From Pseudomonas fluorescens NCIMB 11764 (GTDB lineage Bacteria; Pseudomonadota; Gammaproteobacteria; Pseudomonadales; Pseudomonadaceae), in the NCBI RefSeq assembly GCF_000293885.2, contig NZ_CP010945.1, positions 6,934,155-6,998,154 of the forward strand: DNA of 64,000 nt, given 5' to 3'. Position 1 is the stretch's first letter; each line of letters starts with the position of its first letter. The translations under genes and the position numbers were made by a program. Below, in pieces: positions 18,955 to 29,838 of the stretch. The notes under the pieces are model-generated. The model made no database searches. It saw only the letters and a list, made by a program, of their open reading frames with translations, and was not told where the DNA came from.

Positions 18955-19746
18955 TCATCTCTTGAAGCTTTGCACAACGCCAGCGGTATTCCACAGGATC
19001 GGCAAGATATTCCTGAAATGCTCCGGATCGGCACTCGTCCAGAACTGCGCAGCACGTGCAGGTCCCTCGGCGAGCAATTCACGCTCAGCCAACAAGCGCT
19101 GAAGTTGCCGCGCTACAGCGGCGCCGGTATCAATCAAGCTGATATCTTCAGGGATCATCTGCTTTAGCAACGGTTTTAGAAAGGGATAATGCGTGCAGCC
19201 GAGAATTATCGTGTCGCAGCCGGCGGCGAGCAGCGGCCCTACATAGCTGGCCAGCAATTCACGCAGGGCAGGACTGTGCAAATCGCCGTTTTCAATCAAC
19301 TCCACCAGCCCCGGACACGGCTGAGTGATCACCCGTACATCGGTGGCGAAGCGGTCGAGTAACGCGGCGAATTTGGCACTCTGCAAGGTGCCGGTGGTGG
19401 CGAGCACACCGACCACTCCGCTGCGGGTAGCCGCTGCAGCCGGCTTGACCGCGGGCTCCATGCCGACGATGGGCCAGTCTGGATAATCGCGCCGCAAATC
19501 CGCAACGCCGGCGACCGTTGCCGTGTTGCAGGCCAGCACCAAGGCCTTGGCGCCCTGCTGCTGAAAGAAATCGGCCATCACGCGGCAACGCTGCTGGATG
19601 AATTCCGGGGTTTTCTCGCCGTAGGGAATATTTCCGCAATCGGCGACGTACAGCAGGGTTTCGTTGGGCAGCAATCGCTGGATCTCGGCCAGCACCGACA
19701 GCCCACCGACACCGGAGTCGAACACGCCAATCGGCGCTTCACGCAT
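18955..19746 (-). CDS. murI: Glutamate racemase
   Basis: 263 aa enzyme making D-glutamate for peptidoglycan. [14 protein letters not shown] opens the protein. The two catalytic cysteines are in LACNTAT (Cys73) and [12 protein letters not shown], about 110 residues later. The start at 19746 (MREAPIG) is chosen because it gives the family N-terminus; the reading frame is open further upstream inside moeB. It overlaps the moeB end by eight bases and is the last gene of the hemA-prfA-prmC-moeB-murI operon. Confidence 0.95.
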   Translation of the reverse strand: MREAPIGVFDSGVGGLSVLAEIQRLLPNETLLYVADCGNIPYGEKTPEFIQQRCRVMADFFQQQGAKALVLACNTATVAGVADLRRDYPDWPIVGMEPAVKPAAAATRSGVVGVLATTGTLQSAKFAALLDRFATDVRVITQPCPGLVELIENGDLHSPALRELLASYVGPLLAAGCDTIILGCTHYPFLKPLLKQMIPEDISLIDTGAAVARQLQRLLAERELLAEGPARAAQFWTSADPEHFRNILPILWNTAGVVQSFKR

Positions 19747-20494
19747 GTGTCGACCCACAGACGCTGCAACCCGGATCACGCTTGACCCGCAGCTCGCGAA
19801 AACGCGAACCCAAGGCATCAATCAACAACAACCGTCCCACCAGCGGCTCGCCGAAACCCACCAGCAGTTTCATCGCTTCCAGCGCCTGGAGGCTGCCGAC
19901 CAGCCCCACCAGCGGACCGACGACGCCGGCTTCACTGCACGTCAGTTCAGCTTCACTGCCGTGCCCGTATAGACAGTGGTAGCACGGACTTTCAGGTCGA
20001 CGCGGGTCGAACACCGACAATTGCCCTTCGAGGCGAATCGCCGCGCCGCTGACCAACGGCTTGCCCGCGGCCACGCATGCGGCGTTGACCGCTTCGCGGG
20101 TGGAAAAATTGTCGGAGCAGTCCAGCACCAGATCCACGGCCGCAACGGCGGCGGCCAAAGAATCTTCGTCCAGCGCAGTGCGATGAGCGACTAACGTGAT
20201 CTCGGGGTTGATTGCGCTCAGTCGGCGAATGGCCGAATCGACCTTGGTCTGACCGACGCTGTCGGTGTCGTGAACGATCTGGCGTTGCAGGTTGGTCAGG
20301 TCGACGGTGTCGAAGTCCGCCAGATGCAGTTCACCGACGCCAGCCGCGGCGAGGTAAAGCGCGACCGGTGAACCGAGACCGCCAAGACCGACGATCAACA
20401 CGCGGCTTTCTTTCAGTCGCAACTGACCGTCGATATCGACGTGCTGCAACAGAATCTGCCGACTGTAGCGCAACAATTCCTGATCATTCAGCAC
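19739..20494 (-). CDS. moeB: Molybdopterin-synthase adenylyltransferase
   Basis: 251 aa member of the E1-like ThiF/MoeB/HesA family that adenylates the C-terminus of MoaD for molybdopterin synthesis. The ATP-binding GLGGLGSP is at residues 36-43, the [10 protein letters not shown] segment carries the Mg/ATP Asp, and two CxxC zinc motifs are seen (CYHC and, at the C-terminus, CSVC). MoeB and ThiF are hard to separate by sequence alone, but the position next to prmC and murI favours MoeB. It overlaps prmC by seven bases. Confidence 0.92.
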   Translation of the reverse strand: MLNDQELLRYSRQILLQHVDIDGQLRLKESRVLIVGLGGLGSPVALYLAAAGVGELHLADFDTVDLTNLQRQIVHDTDSVGQTKVDSAIRRLSAINPEITLVAHRTALDEDSLAAAVAAVDLVLDCSDNFSTREAVNAACVAAGKPLVSGAAIRLEGQLSVFDPRRPESPCYHCLYGHGSEAELTCSEAGVVGPLVGLVGSLQALEAMKLLVGFGEPLVGRLLLIDALGSRFRELRVKRDPGCSVCGSTHA

Positions 20495-21318
20495 GGCAGG
20501 CGCCCCAGGCTGATCCGTTGGTGGCCGCCCAGATCGGTGCGGCTGTGGACTTCTTCAAAACCGCGGGTCTGCAGCAGATCGCGTACGGCTTCGGCTTGAT
20601 CATAACCGTGTTCGAGCATCAACCAGCCACCCGCGTCCAGGTGATCCGGTGCCTGGGCGACGATCAGACGCAAGTCGTCGAGCCCGTCGATACCCGCTAC
20701 CAGCGCACTGGCCGGTTCGAAACGCACATCGCCTTCCACCAGATGCGGATCGGTTGAAGCAATGTAAGGTGGATTACTGATGATCAGCTGAAAACGCTGA
20801 CCTTCCAGCGCGCCGAACCAATGGCTGTTCAGCACGGTGGCATTGTTGAGGTGCAGGCGCTGACGATTGCGCTCGGCCAGGGCCACGGCTTCGAGCACGC
20901 GATCCACGGCGGTGACGCTCCACGCCGGACGTTCACTGGCCAGGGCCAGGGCGATGGCGCCACTGCCGGTGCCGAGATCGAGGACCTTGGCGGGTGCCGC
21001 GGACAACAATTCAAGCGCGGCCTCCACCAGCAATTCGGTGTCGGGGCGCGGGATCAGCGTGTGCGGGGCGACTTCCAGATCGAGTTTCCAGAAACCTTGC
21101 TGGCCGAGAATGTACGCCACCGGCTCTCCGCCACGGCGGCGTTGCAGGTATTCGGCGAATTTCAGCGCAGCGTCGCTCGGAACGATGCGCTCCGGCCAGG
21201 TGTGCAGAAAACTGCGGGACTTGCCCAGCGCCGCCGCCAGCAGCAATTCGGCATCCAGACGCGCCGTCGGCGAGTCGGGCAAATCAGCGGCGCGCAACAG
21301 GCTGGCAATGATCGTCAT
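20488..21318 (-). CDS. prmC: Release factor glutamine methyltransferase
   Basis: 276 aa SAM-dependent enzyme that methylates the Gln of the GGQ motif in release factors RF1 and RF2. The SAM motif DLGTGSG is at 114-120 and the substrate-binding NPPY at 182-185. It starts within the last four bases of prfA, so the enzyme is translationally coupled to its substrate. The N-terminal helical part ([16 protein letters not shown]) is the usual substrate-recognition domain. Confidence 0.96.
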   Translation of the reverse strand: MTIIASLLRAADLPDSPTARLDAELLLAAALGKSRSFLHTWPERIVPSDAALKFAEYLQRRRGGEPVAYILGQQGFWKLDLEVAPHTLIPRPDTELLVEAALELLSAAPAKVLDLGTGSGAIALALASERPAWSVTAVDRVLEAVALAERNRQRLHLNNATVLNSHWFGALEGQRFQLIISNPPYIASTDPHLVEGDVRFEPASALVAGIDGLDDLRLIVAQAPDHLDAGGWLMLEHGYDQAEAVRDLLQTRGFEEVHSRTDLGGHQRISLGRLPC

Positions 21319-22394
21319 TCGATGGCCGCCAGTTGGTCAGCCTGATATTCGGCCAGCAACGGCTCGATCACCGCATCGACACCGCCCGCGAGAATTTCAT
21401 CGAGGGAATACAGCGTCAGGTTGACCCGGTGATCGGTGACCCGGCCCTGAGCAAAGTTATAGGTACGGATCCGCTCCGAGCGATCCCCCGAACCCACCAG
21501 CAATTTACGCTCGCTGGCGATGGCATTGGCGGCGGCGCTGGTCTGCTGGTCGTTGAGCTTGGCCGACAGCCAGGACATCGCCCGGGCGCGGTTTTTGTGC
21601 TGGGAACGTTCTTCCTGGCACTCGACGACGATACCGGACGGCAAGTGCGTGATGCGGATCGCCGAGTCGGTCTTGTTGACGTGCTGTCCACCGGCGCCAG
21701 AGGAACGATACGTGTCGACCCGCAAATCCGCCGGGTTGATCTCGATCGCTTCCTGTTCGTCCGGCTCGGGCAATACCGCCACGGTGCAGGCCGAGGTGTG
21801 GATGCGCCCCTGGGATTCAGTGGCCGGAACCCGTTGCACGCGGTGCACGCCGGATTCGAATTTCAGCTTGCCGTAGACGTTATCGCCTTCAACCCGGGCG
21901 ATGACTTCTTTATAACCGCCGTGTTCGCCGATGTTCTCCGAGAGGATTTCCACCCGCCAGCCACGCCGCTCGGCGTAACGCGAATACATGCGGAACAGGT
22001 CGCCGGAGAAAATCGCCGCCTCGTCGCCGCCGGTGCCGGCACGGATTTCGAGGAACACGTTGCGCCCGTCGTTCGGGTCCTTGGGCAGCAAAAGCCGTTG
22101 CAGGCTGGCTTCGATCTCGATCAGTTGCTCCTTGGCTTCGCGAACTTCTTCCACGGCCATTTCGCGCATGTCCGGGTCGCTGTCCTTGAGCAGGGCCTGG
22201 GCGCCTTCGAGGTCGCTTTGCACCTTGAGCAACTGTTTATAGGTGTCGACGATCGGCTCGACCTCCGCGTACTCCTTGGAATAGGCGCGGAATTTGGTCT
22301 GATCGGAAATGACCTCGCCATCGCCAAGCAAGGCGGTCAATTCCTCGAAACGGTCCTGGAGGATGTCCAGCTTATTGAGCAGTGACGCTTTCAT
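21315..22394 (-). CDS. prfA: Peptide chain release factor 1
   Basis: 359 aa factor that ends translation at UAA and UAG. The GGQ hydrolysis motif lies in [17 protein letters not shown] near residue 234, and the codon-recognition PAT tripeptide is in [16 protein letters not shown], the RF1-specific form rather than the RF2 SPF. Length is normal. It overlaps hemA upstream and prmC downstream by four bases each. Confidence 0.97.
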   Translation of the reverse strand: MKASLLNKLDILQDRFEELTALLGDGEVISDQTKFRAYSKEYAEVEPIVDTYKQLLKVQSDLEGAQALLKDSDPDMREMAVEEVREAKEQLIEIEASLQRLLLPKDPNDGRNVFLEIRAGTGGDEAAIFSGDLFRMYSRYAERRGWRVEILSENIGEHGGYKEVIARVEGDNVYGKLKFESGVHRVQRVPATESQGRIHTSACTVAVLPEPDEQEAIEINPADLRVDTYRSSGAGGQHVNKTDSAIRITHLPSGIVVECQEERSQHKNRARAMSWLSAKLNDQQTSAAANAIASERKLLVGSGDRSERIRTYNFAQGRVTDHRVNLTLYSLDEILAGGVDAVIEPLLAEYQADQLAAIE

Positions 22395-23680
22395 TGCGGT
22401 TTTTTATCCGAAAAGCTATCCGATGAGCCCTCACCGAGGGCAAAGAGTTCCTGGGCCATGGCCAGTGCGTCGAGGCGACCTTCGGCAGAGAGCTTTTTCA
22501 ACTGCACGCTCGGTGCGTGCAGGAGTTTGTTGGTCAAGCCTCGCGCCAATTGCACCAGCACGTCTTCGGCGCTGCTGCCATTGGCCAGCATCCGCTGGGC
22601 CTTCTGCAATTCTTCGTCACGCAGGCGCTCGCTTTGTTGGCGATAGGCCTTGAGCACATCCACCGCCGCCAGTTCGCGCAGGCGGACCATGAAATCTTCA
22701 GCGCCGACCGACACCATCTCTTCCGCCGCTTGCGCAGCGCCCTGACGGCTCTTGAGGTTTTCGGCGACCACTTCGTGGAGATCGTCGACGCTATACAGAT
22801 AAACGTCGTCCAGCTCGCCGACTTCAGGCTCGATATCGCGCGGTACGGCGATGTCCACCATGAAGATCGGCTTGTGCTTGCGCAGCTTCAAGGCACTTTC
22901 CACCGCGCCCTTGCCGAGGATCGGCAACTGGCTGGCGGTGGAGCTGATGACGATGTCGCTGCGCACCAGTTCAGCCGGAATGTCCGAAAGCAACACGGCA
23001 TGCGCGCCAAACTGCTCGGCCAGAATGCTCGCGCGTTCCAGGGTGCGGTTGGCGACAACGATGCGTTTTACGCCAAGCTCATGCAAATGCCGGGCGACCA
23101 GGGTGATGGTCTCGCCGGCGCCGATCAGCAAGGCCTGGCTGCGTTGCAAGTCGCTGAAAATCTGTTTCGCCAGGCTGACCGCGGCAAACGCCACGGACAC
23201 CGGGTTTTCGCCGATGGCGGTATCGGTGCGCACTTGCTTGGCGGCATTGAACGTCGCCTGAAACAGACGCCCGAGCAGCGGACCGATGGTGCCAGCCTCG
23301 CGGGCCACGGCGTAGCAGGATTTCATCTGGCCGAGAATCTGCGGTTCGCCCAACACCAGCGAATCGAGCCCGGAAGCAACCCGCATCATGTGACGAACTG
23401 CCGCATCATCTTCGTGCACATAAGCGCTAGCGCGCAGCTCGTCGAGGCTCAAATGGTGATAATCGGCCAGCCAGCGCAGCACGATGTCAGCCGAAAGGTG
23501 ATCCTGTTCTATATAGAGTTCACTGCGATTGCAGGTGGAGAGGATCGCAGCTTCGCGGCTGTCGGTGAGTCGGCAGAGCTGCTGCAAGGCCTCAACCAGC
23601 TGCTCAGGGGTAAAGGCCACGCGCTCGCGGACGTCTACTGAAGCAGTCTTGTGGTTAATACCGAGTGCAAGGAAGGCCAT
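22391..23680 (-). CDS. hemA: Glutamyl-tRNA reductase
   Basis: 429 aa NADPH enzyme converting Glu-tRNA to glutamate-1-semialdehyde, first step of C5 haem synthesis. The catalytic Cys50 is in [10 protein letters not shown]. The NADPH-binding GAGETI motif lies near residue 192, and the C-terminal dimerisation helix is rich in charged residues. The gene leads the five-gene leftward operon. Its promoter must lie in 23681-23820, before the REPIN. Confidence 0.97.
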   Translation of the reverse strand: MAFLALGINHKTASVDVRERVAFTPEQLVEALQQLCRLTDSREAAILSTCNRSELYIEQDHLSADIVLRWLADYHHLSLDELRASAYVHEDDAAVRHMMRVASGLDSLVLGEPQILGQMKSCYAVAREAGTIGPLLGRLFQATFNAAKQVRTDTAIGENPVSVAFAAVSLAKQIFSDLQRSQALLIGAGETITLVARHLHELGVKRIVVANRTLERASILAEQFGAHAVLLSDIPAELVRSDIVISSTASQLPILGKGAVESALKLRKHKPIFMVDIAVPRDIEPEVGELDDVYLYSVDDLHEVVAENLKSRQGAAQAAEEMVSVGAEDFMVRLRELAAVDVLKAYRQQSERLRDEELQKAQRMLANGSSAEDVLVQLARGLTNKLLHAPSVQLKKLSAEGRLDALAMAQELFALGEGSSDSFSDKKPQ

Positions 23681-24017
23681 TCAAGGTCGCTGATGGTGAC
23701 GTGAAGCCGGCAATTGTCCTACTTCGACACAACGAGAACAACTACTCGATCTCTATTGCCCCGGTAGGCGATGCCCGGCTTTGCGAGCGGTTCTCGTTTA
23801 CACGAAGCGTACACCGGCCCCTGGGGGCGCTGGCTTGCCGGCGATGGACTGAGACACACAGCCAGTTCCCTGTAAAAACTCGTCATCGTTAACGACCATC
23901 GCTGGCAAGCCAGCACCCACAGGACACGACGCAGAAGGGAAAATGCCCGGCCGGTTATGTTTGGCCGAAGGCTTGTGTCATGATGATCCGACCGCAGGTT
24001 AGTCGTCCTCTTCCTAT
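23681..24017. other. Divergent intergenic region hemA / TPR lipoprotein
   Basis: 337 bases without a gene. They must contain the leftward hemA promoter and the rightward promoter for the TPR-lolB-ispE genes. A REP doublet occupies 23820-23923. I see no convincing consensus -35/-10 pair in either direction and no riboswitch-like structure. Confidence 0.6.
23820..23923. repeat. REP doublet (REPIN), CTGGCTTGCC class
   Basis: Inverted arms at 23820-23847 and 23896-23923 (core CGCTGGCTTGCCGGCGATGG). The reverse complement reads CCATCGCTGGCAAGCCAGC. The spacer is about 48 bases. Sequence differs from the GAGCTTGCTC class at other places in the window, so a second REP family is present. Confidence 0.87.
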
Positions 24018-25742
24018 ATGAATAGATCTTCCGCGTTGCTCCTCGCTTTTGTCTTCCTCAGCGGCTGCCAGGCCATGGCACCCGTTTCGTCGGACGGTAC
24101 GCCGCCGGTCGAAGACAGCACTCCGGCCCCTGAAAAGCCCAAGGTTTACAGCTCATTCAGTGAAGAAACCGTCTTCAGTCTGTTGAGCGCCGAACTGGCT
24201 GGCCAACGCAATCGTTTCGACATTGCGCTGGACAACTACGTGACCCAGGCCATCAATACCCAGGATCCGGGCATCTCCGAGCGGGCGTTTCGCATCGCCG
24301 AGTACCTGGGCGCCGACCAGGCCGCCCTGGATACCGCGCTGATCTGGGCGAAAAACGCCCCGGACGACCTCGAGGCGCAACGGGCCGCCGCCGTGCAACT
24401 GGCGCGCGCCGGGCGTTATGACGACTCCATGGTCTATATGGAGAAAGTCCTGCAAGGCAAGGGCGACACGCATTTCGACTTCCTTGCCCTGTCCGCGGCC
24501 GATACCGATCAGGAAACCCGCAACGGCCTGATGAAAAGCTTTGACCGCTTGCTGCAGCGTCATCCCCATAACAGCCAGCTGATTTTCGGCAAGGCCTTGT
24601 TGATGCAACAGGACGGCGACAGCAAAGGCTCGCTGGCCTTGCTGGAAGACAACCCGCCGGACGACGGTGAAATCGCCCCCATTCTGCTGCGCGCACGCTT
24701 GCTGCAAACCCTTGATCGCGGCGATGAAGCGTTGCCTCTTCTGCAAAAAAGCATCAAGAAATACCCGGACGACAAACGCCTGCGCCTGACTTACGCACGC
24801 ATGCTGGTCGAACAGGACCGCATGGACGACGCCAAAGCCGAGTTCTCGAGCCTGGTTCAGCAGTACCCGGAAGACGATGAACTGCGATACTCCCTGGCGC
24901 TGGTGTGCCTGGAAGCCAAGGCCTGGGACGAGGCCAAGGGCTACCTCGAAGACCTGATCGCCCGGGAAAGCCATGTCGACTCGGCCCATCTGAACCTCGG
25001 TCGCATCGCTGAAGAGCGCAACGATCCCCAGGGTGCACTGATCGAATACGCCCAGGTCGGCCCGGGCAACGATTACCTGCCGGCGCAATTGCGTCAGGCC
25101 GATATCCTGATGAACAACGGCAAGACCGCCGAAGCACAAAGCCGTCTGGCGAGCGAGCGCGATGAGCAGCCCGACTACGCGATTCAGCTGTACCTGATCG
25201 AAGCCGAAACGCTGTCCGCCAACAAACAGCCGGAAAAGGCCTGGAGTGTTTTGCAAAAAGCCTTGCAGCAATACCCGGACGATCTGAATCTGTTGTACAC
25301 CCGCGCCATGCAGGCGGAAAAACGCAATGACCTGGCGCAGATGGAAAAAGACCTGCGCCTTATCATCAAGCGTGACCCGGACAACGCCATGGCACTGAAC
25401 GCCCTCGGCTACACCCTGTCCGACCGCACGACGCGTTACGCGGAAGCCAAGGCCCTGATCGAACAGGCACACCAGATCACCCCGGAAGACCCGGCGGTAC
25501 TCGACAGCCTCGGCTGGGTGAATTTCCGTCTGGGCAATCTTGATGAAGCCGAGCGGTATCTGCGCCAGGCACTGGATCGCTTCCCCGATCAGGAAGTCGC
25601 GGCTCACCTGGGTGAAGTCCTGTGGGCCAACGGCAAGCAACGGGAAGCCAAGCAGATCTGGGGCAAATTCCTCAAGGCACAACCCGACAGCCCAATCCTG
25701 CGCGGCACCATCAAGCGCCTGACCGGATCAGAGACTCTTTAA
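24018..25742 (+). CDS. TPR-repeat outer-membrane lipoprotein
   Basis: 574 aa. A lipoprotein signal ends in LSGC (Cys17), with Gln at +2, which favours sorting to the outer membrane. The rest is a long tetratricopeptide superhelix; repeats are visible as [33 protein letters not shown], and [18 protein letters not shown]. It corresponds to the PA4667-type protein upstream of lolB, of unknown exact role, presumably a scaffold at the outer membrane. lolB starts four bases after the stop. Confidence 0.9.
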   Translation: MNRSSALLLAFVFLSGCQAMAPVSSDGTPPVEDSTPAPEKPKVYSSFSEETVFSLLSAELAGQRNRFDIALDNYVTQAINTQDPGISERAFRIAEYLGADQAALDTALIWAKNAPDDLEAQRAAAVQLARAGRYDDSMVYMEKVLQGKGDTHFDFLALSAADTDQETRNGLMKSFDRLLQRHPHNSQLIFGKALLMQQDGDSKGSLALLEDNPPDDGEIAPILLRARLLQTLDRGDEALPLLQKSIKKYPDDKRLRLTYARMLVEQDRMDDAKAEFSSLVQQYPEDDELRYSLALVCLEAKAWDEAKGYLEDLIARESHVDSAHLNLGRIAEERNDPQGALIEYAQVGPGNDYLPAQLRQADILMNNGKTAEAQSRLASERDEQPDYAIQLYLIEAETLSANKQPEKAWSVLQKALQQYPDDLNLLYTRAMQAEKRNDLAQMEKDLRLIIKRDPDNAMALNALGYTLSDRTTRYAEAKALIEQAHQITPEDPAVLDSLGWVNFRLGNLDEAERYLRQALDRFPDQEVAAHLGEVLWANGKQREAKQIWGKFLKAQPDSPILRGTIKRLTGSETL

Positions 25743-25746
25743 GATT

Positions 25747-26364
25747 ATGTTTTTGCGCCACTTCATCGTTTTCAGTTTTATCGCCCTGCTCGCCGGTTGC
25801 GCGGGCTTCGGTGCCCGCGAATCGGTTCAGGGCCAGGGCGACGCCAGTCTATGGCGCGTTCACAAAGAGCAACTGACCAGCCTCGACGGCTGGCAGATCA
25901 ACGGCAAGATCGGCATCCGCGCGCCAAAGGACTCGGGGAGCGGCACGCTGTTCTGGTTGCAACGCCAGTCCTATTACGACATTCGCCTTTCGGGCCCCCT
26001 GGGTCGCGGCGCCGCACGCCTGACCGGGCACCCCGGAAAGGTTTCGCTGGAAGTCGCCAATCAGGGGCGCTACGAAGCGCCGACGCCGGAAGTGCTGCTT
26101 GAAGAACAGCTCGGCTGGAAGCTGCCGGTGTCGCACCTGGCCTGGTGGGTCCGCGGACTCCCGGCGCCGGACAGCAAAAGTCGCCTGACACTGGATGCCG
26201 ACAGCCGCCTGGCCAATCTGGATCAGGATGGCTGGCAGGTCGAATACCTGAGTTATGCCGAGCAAAACGGCTTCTGGCTGCCCGAGCGGATCAAACTGCA
26301 TGGCACCGACCTTGACGTCACGCTGGTGATCAAGGAATGGCAACCTCGCAAACTGGGGCAATGA
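25747..26364 (+). CDS. lolB: Outer-membrane lipoprotein receptor LolB
   Basis: 205 aa lipoprotein that accepts lipoproteins from LolA and inserts them in the outer membrane. The lipobox LAGC places the lipidated Cys at residue 18. The mature domain has [28 protein letters not shown] strands (shown in part: [10 protein letters not shown]), [19 protein letters not shown] and [16 protein letters not shown], all typical of LolB. Its stop overlaps the first possible ispE start. Confidence 0.95.
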   Translation: MFLRHFIVFSFIALLAGCAGFGARESVQGQGDASLWRVHKEQLTSLDGWQINGKIGIRAPKDSGSGTLFWLQRQSYYDIRLSGPLGRGAARLTGHPGKVSLEVANQGRYEAPTPEVLLEEQLGWKLPVSHLAWWVRGLPAPDSKSRLTLDADSRLANLDQDGWQVEYLSYAEQNGFWLPERIKLHGTDLDVTLVIKEWQPRKLGQ

Positions 26365-26366
26365 AC

Positions 26367-27218
26367 ATGACGGCCCCACGCTTGACGCTGCCCTCCCCGG
26401 CCAAACTCAATTTGATGCTGCACATCCTCGGCCGCCGCGAAGACGGTTACCACGAGTTGCAGACGATTTTTCAGTTTCTCGACTACGGCGATGAAATCAC
26501 CTTTGCTGTGCGCGACGACGGTGTGATCCGACTGCACACTGAATTCGACGGTGTGCCTCACGACAGCAATCTGATTGTTCGTGCCGCAAAAAAACTTCAG
26601 GAGCAATCCGGTTGTTCGCTCGGTATCGACATCTGGATCGAAAAAATTCTGCCCATGGGCGGTGGCATCGGTGGCGGCAGTTCAAATGCCGCGACGACTT
26701 TGCTCGGCCTGAATCATCTCTGGCAGCTGGGTTGGGATGAGGATCGGCTGGCCGCACTGGGCCTGACGCTGGGCGCCGACGTCCCGGTTTTCGTGCGTGG
26801 CCACGCGGCTTTCGCCGAGGGCGTGGGAGAGAAACTTACCCCTGTAGACCCCGAAGAACCGTGGTATCTCGTGCTTGTGCCGCAAGTATCTGTAAGTACA
26901 GCAGAAATTTTTTCAGATCCGTTGTTGACACGTAACTCTTCTCCCATTAAAGTGCGCCCCGTTCCCAAGGGAAACAGTCGAAATGACTGCTTACCGGTGG
27001 TAGCAAGGCGTTATCCAGATGTACGTAACGCATTGAATTTGTTAGGTAATTTTACCGAAGCAAAACTAACCGGAACTGGAAGTTGTGTGTTTGGGGGCTT
27101 CCCAAGCAAAGCTGAAGCTGATAAAGTCTCGGCCCTTCTTACAGAGACCCTTACAGGGTTTGTAGCAAAAGGAAGCAACGTTTCGATGTTGCATCGCAAG
27201 CTGCAAAGTCTGCTCTAA
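26367..27218 (+). CDS. ispE: 4-diphosphocytidyl-2-C-methyl-D-erythritol kinase
   Basis: 283 aa GHMP kinase of the MEP isoprenoid pathway. The N-terminal [20 protein letters not shown] and the ATP-binding [14 protein letters not shown] are diagnostic, and the C-terminal [12 protein letters not shown] motif closes the active site. ATG 26367 has GGGG eight bases upstream; ATG 26361, overlapping the lolB stop, is the alternative. The last ~110 codons are clearly AT-richer than the rest and contain a promoter-like sequence (26925-26953) for the downstream tRNA-Gln. Confidence 0.95.
   Translation: MTAPRLTLPSPAKLNLMLHILGRREDGYHELQTIFQFLDYGDEITFAVRDDGVIRLHTEFDGVPHDSNLIVRAAKKLQEQSGCSLGIDIWIEKILPMGGGIGGGSSNAATTLLGLNHLWQLGWDEDRLAALGLTLGADVPVFVRGHAAFAEGVGEKLTPVDPEEPWYLVLVPQVSVSTAEIFSDPLLTRNSSPIKVRPVPKGNSRNDCLPVVARRYPDVRNALNLLGNFTEAKLTGTGSCVFGGFPSKAEADKVSALLTETLTGFVAKGSNVSMLHRKLQSLL
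26925..26953 (+). promoter_or_regulatory. Stable-RNA-type promoter inside ispE for tRNA-Gln (and prs)
   Basis: TTGACA (26925-26930), 17 bases, TAAAGT (26948-26953), followed at once by a GC-rich discriminator GCGCCCC. Consensus -35, correct spacing and the discriminator are typical of rRNA/tRNA promoters under stringent control. The start point would be near 26960, giving a leader of almost 300 bases that covers the 3' end of ispE. Confidence 0.65.
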
Positions 27219-27254
27219 AGGAATCGAGTACTGGGTACTCGTTGCAACAGATAC

Positions 27255-27329
27255 AGGGGCGTCGCCAAGCGGTAAGGCAGCAGGTTTTGATCCTGCCATG
27301 CGTTGGTTCGAATCCAGCCGCCCCTGCCA
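27255..27329 (+). tRNA. tRNA-Gln (anticodon TTG)
   Basis: 75 bases with encoded CCA. The acceptor stem AGGGGCG pairs with CGCCCCT. The anticodon stem GCAGG/CCTGC encloses TTTTGAT with anticodon TTG at 27287-27289. The T arm GTTGG-TTCGAAT-CCAGC is regular. It lies between ispE and prs, a conserved place in pseudomonads. Confidence 0.97.
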
Positions 27330-27375
27330 TTTTCCTATACTCATCCAGGTTACCCTCAGCCTCTAGGTACTGCGC

Positions 27376-28317
27376 GTGTCCAAGATGATGGTCTTTACGG
27401 GGAACGCTAACCCCGATCTGGCTCGACGTGTCGTACGTCAGCTGCATATCCCTCTCGGTGACATCTCTGTCGGCAAGTTTTCCGACGGCGAAATTACAGC
27501 CGAGATCAATGAAAACGTCCGCGGTAAAGACGTCTTCATTATTCAGCCGACTTGCGCTCCGACCAACGATAACCTGATGGAACTGGTAGTGATGGCTGAT
27601 GCCTTCCGCCGCTCCTCGGCTACTCGTATCACTGCTGTTATTCCTTACTTTGGTTATGCCCGTCAGGATCGCCGTCCGCGTTCCGCACGTGTGGCTATCA
27701 GCGCGAAAGTCGTCGCTGACATGCTTACCGTAGTCGGCATCGACCGTGTTCTCACGGTTGATCTGCATGCTGACCAGATCCAGGGTTTCTTCGATATTCC
27801 GGTAGATAACATCTACGGCTCCCCAGTATTGGTGGATGACATTGAAGATCAGCGCTTCGAAAACCTGATGATTGTGTCCCCGGACATTGGCGGCGTCGTG
27901 CGTGCACGTGCTGTTGCCAAATCCCTGGGCGTGGATCTCGGGATCATCGACAAACGCCGTGAGAAAGCCAATCACTCTGAAGTGATGCATATCATCGGTG
28001 ATGTCGAAGGGCGTACCTGTATTCTGGTCGATGACATGGTCGATACCGCCGGCACTCTGTGCCACGCGGCAAAGGCTTTGAAAGAGCATGGCGCTGCCAA
28101 GGTTTTCGCCTACTGCACACACCCTGTGCTGTCCGGTCGGGCGATCGAAAACATTGAAAATTCCATGCTGGACGAACTGGTGGTGACCAACACCATCCCG
28201 TTGTCCGCTGCTGCTCAAGCCTGCTCGCGTATCCGTCAACTGGATATCGCGCCGGTAGTTGCCGAAGCGGTCCGCCGCATCAGCAACGAAGAATCGATCA
28301 GCGCGATGTTCCGTTAA
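27376..28317 (+). CDS. prs: Ribose-phosphate pyrophosphokinase
   Basis: 313 aa enzyme making PRPP from ribose 5-phosphate and ATP, feeding purine, pyrimidine, His, Trp and NAD synthesis. The start is GTG (27376), giving [19 protein letters not shown], the family N-terminus. The flexible-loop and PRPP-binding segments are [25 protein letters not shown] and [13 protein letters not shown]. It supplies PRPP for the hpt and upp enzymes elsewhere in the window. A strong terminator follows. Confidence 0.97.
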   Translation: MSKMMVFTGNANPDLARRVVRQLHIPLGDISVGKFSDGEITAEINENVRGKDVFIIQPTCAPTNDNLMELVVMADAFRRSSATRITAVIPYFGYARQDRRPRSARVAISAKVVADMLTVVGIDRVLTVDLHADQIQGFFDIPVDNIYGSPVLVDDIEDQRFENLMIVSPDIGGVVRARAVAKSLGVDLGIIDKRREKANHSEVMHIIGDVEGRTCILVDDMVDTAGTLCHAAKALKEHGAAKVFAYCTHPVLSGRAIENIENSMLDELVVTNTIPLSAAAQACSRIRQLDIAPVVAEAVRRISNEESISAMFR

Positions 28318-28353
28318 GGGCCCTGCCCTTCTCGAACATCTCGTTGACGAAAA

Positions 28354-28393
28354 GCGCCCCGCCCCGGCATTCCTGTCGGGGCGGGGCTTTTTT
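28354..28393 (+). terminator. Rho-independent terminator after prs
   Basis: GC-rich stem GCCCCGCCCCGG / TCGGGGCGGGGC with a short loop, followed by six T. It separates prs from rplY, which therefore needs its own promoter within about 60 bases. Confidence 0.93.
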
Positions 28394-28458
28394 GCCCATA
28401 TCGCCTTTAGCGCTGGTCGCAAACGCTGGGGCGAATGTGGTTATTTTGGAGATACAAC

Positions 28459-29061
28459 ATGAACGAATTTACTCTGAATGCTGAAGTGCGTTCCGACCTG
28501 GGGAAAGGTGCGAGCCGCCGCCTGCGTCGTCTCGCAAGCCTGGTACCAGCTGTAGTTTACGGTGGCGAAAAAGCCCCTGAATCCATCAGCATGCTGGCTA
28601 AAGAAGTTGCCAAACTGCTCGAAAACGAAGCGGCTTACAGCCACATCATCGAGCTGAACGTTGGCGGCACCAAGCAAAACGTAATCATCAAGGCTCTGCA
28701 GCGTCACCCGGCCAAAGGCCACGTGATGCACGCTGACTTCGTACGCGTTGTAGCTGGCCAGAAACTGACCGCTATCGTGCCTGTACACTTTGTTGGTGAA
28801 GAAGCTCCGATCAAGAAAGGCGGCGAAGTTTCGCACGTTGTTGCCGAGATCGAAGTGAGCTGCCTGCCTAAGGACCTGCCTGAATTCATCGAAGTCGACC
28901 TGGCTAACGCCGAAATCGGCTCGATCATTCACCTGTCCGACCTCAAAGCCCCTAAAGGCGTTGAGTTTGTTGCTCTGGCACACGGCGATGACAAGGCTGT
29001 TGCCAACGTCCACGCTCCACGTGTTGCTCCAGAAGCTACCGAAGAAGGCGCAGCAGAGTAA
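28459..29061 (+). CDS. rplY: 50S ribosomal protein L25/general stress protein Ctc
   Basis: 200 aa two-domain form (L25 domain about 1-95, then a C-terminal TL5/CTC beta domain). The 5S-binding domain begins [20 protein letters not shown] and includes VVYGG and HVMHADF. The start at 28459 (MNEF) follows GGAG; ATG 28435 lies in the leader and is rejected. The longer form is usual in pseudomonads, unlike the 94 aa E. coli protein. Confidence 0.95.
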   Translation: MNEFTLNAEVRSDLGKGASRRLRRLASLVPAVVYGGEKAPESISMLAKEVAKLLENEAAYSHIIELNVGGTKQNVIIKALQRHPAKGHVMHADFVRVVAGQKLTAIVPVHFVGEEAPIKKGGEVSHVVAEIEVSCLPKDLPEFIEVDLANAEIGSIIHLSDLKAPKGVEFVALAHGDDKAVANVHAPRVAPEATEEGAAE

Positions 29062-29231
29062 TTTACTCTGTGATGCCGGAGTGACCCGGTAACATCGCGG
29101 ACTGGAACGTAGCGAGAAAGCGGGCGAGAACGCGGAGTTTACATAATGGTAAATGAGCACTTGTCGTCCACTTTCGCCGCACACCCAGGTTGCGGCGATG
29201 TTATCCACCACTCCAAGGAAGGGCCCCTATC

Positions 29232-29816
29232 GTGACTGCCATCAAACTGATCGTTGGCCTGGGAAATCCAGGCGCTGAATACGAACAGACCCGGCATAAC
29301 GCAGGGGCCCTTTTTGTTGAGCGCATCGCGAACGCACAAGGCGTGAACCTTGTGGCGGATCGCAAATATTTCGGCCTGACCGGGCGCTATTCGCATCAGG
29401 GTCAGGATGTTCGTCTGCTGATCCCCACCACGTACATGAACCGCAGCGGCCAGGCCGTAGCGGCGCTTGCCGGCTTCTTTCGCATCAAGCCGGAAGAAAT
29501 CCTCGTGGCGCATGACGAACTCGACCTGCCACCGGGCGTTGCCAAACTCAAACAGGGCGGCGGCCATGGCGGTCACAACGGGTTGCGCGACATCATCGCG
29601 CAATTGGGCAATCAGAATACCTTCTACCGCTTGCGGCTTGGCATTGGCCACCCGGGCGTAGCCAGTATGGTTTCAAATTTCGTCCTGGGTCGTGCGCCAC
29701 GCGCCGAACAGGAAAAACTCGATGCCAGCATCGACTTTGCCCTCGGCGTGCTGCCGGATATCCTCGCCGGGGAATGGAACCGCGCGATGAAAAACCTGCA
29801 CAGCCAGAAGGCCTGA
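29232..29816 (+). CDS. pth: Peptidyl-tRNA hydrolase
   Basis: 194 aa enzyme that recycles peptidyl-tRNA. The start is GTG at 29232 ([14 protein letters not shown]). The catalytic Asn12 and His22 are in [17 protein letters not shown], and YMNRSGQAV and HDELDLPPG are conserved. The long leader from rplY (29062-29231) shows no terminator. ychF follows after 22 bases, so pth-ychF are an operon, as in most gammaproteobacteria. Confidence 0.96.
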   Translation: MTAIKLIVGLGNPGAEYEQTRHNAGALFVERIANAQGVNLVADRKYFGLTGRYSHQGQDVRLLIPTTYMNRSGQAVAALAGFFRIKPEEILVAHDELDLPPGVAKLKQGGGHGGHNGLRDIIAQLGNQNTFYRLRLGIGHPGVASMVSNFVLGRAPRAEQEKLDASIDFALGVLPDILAGEWNRAMKNLHSQKA

Positions 29817-29838
29817 CTCTTATCCGAGGGGAAACACC

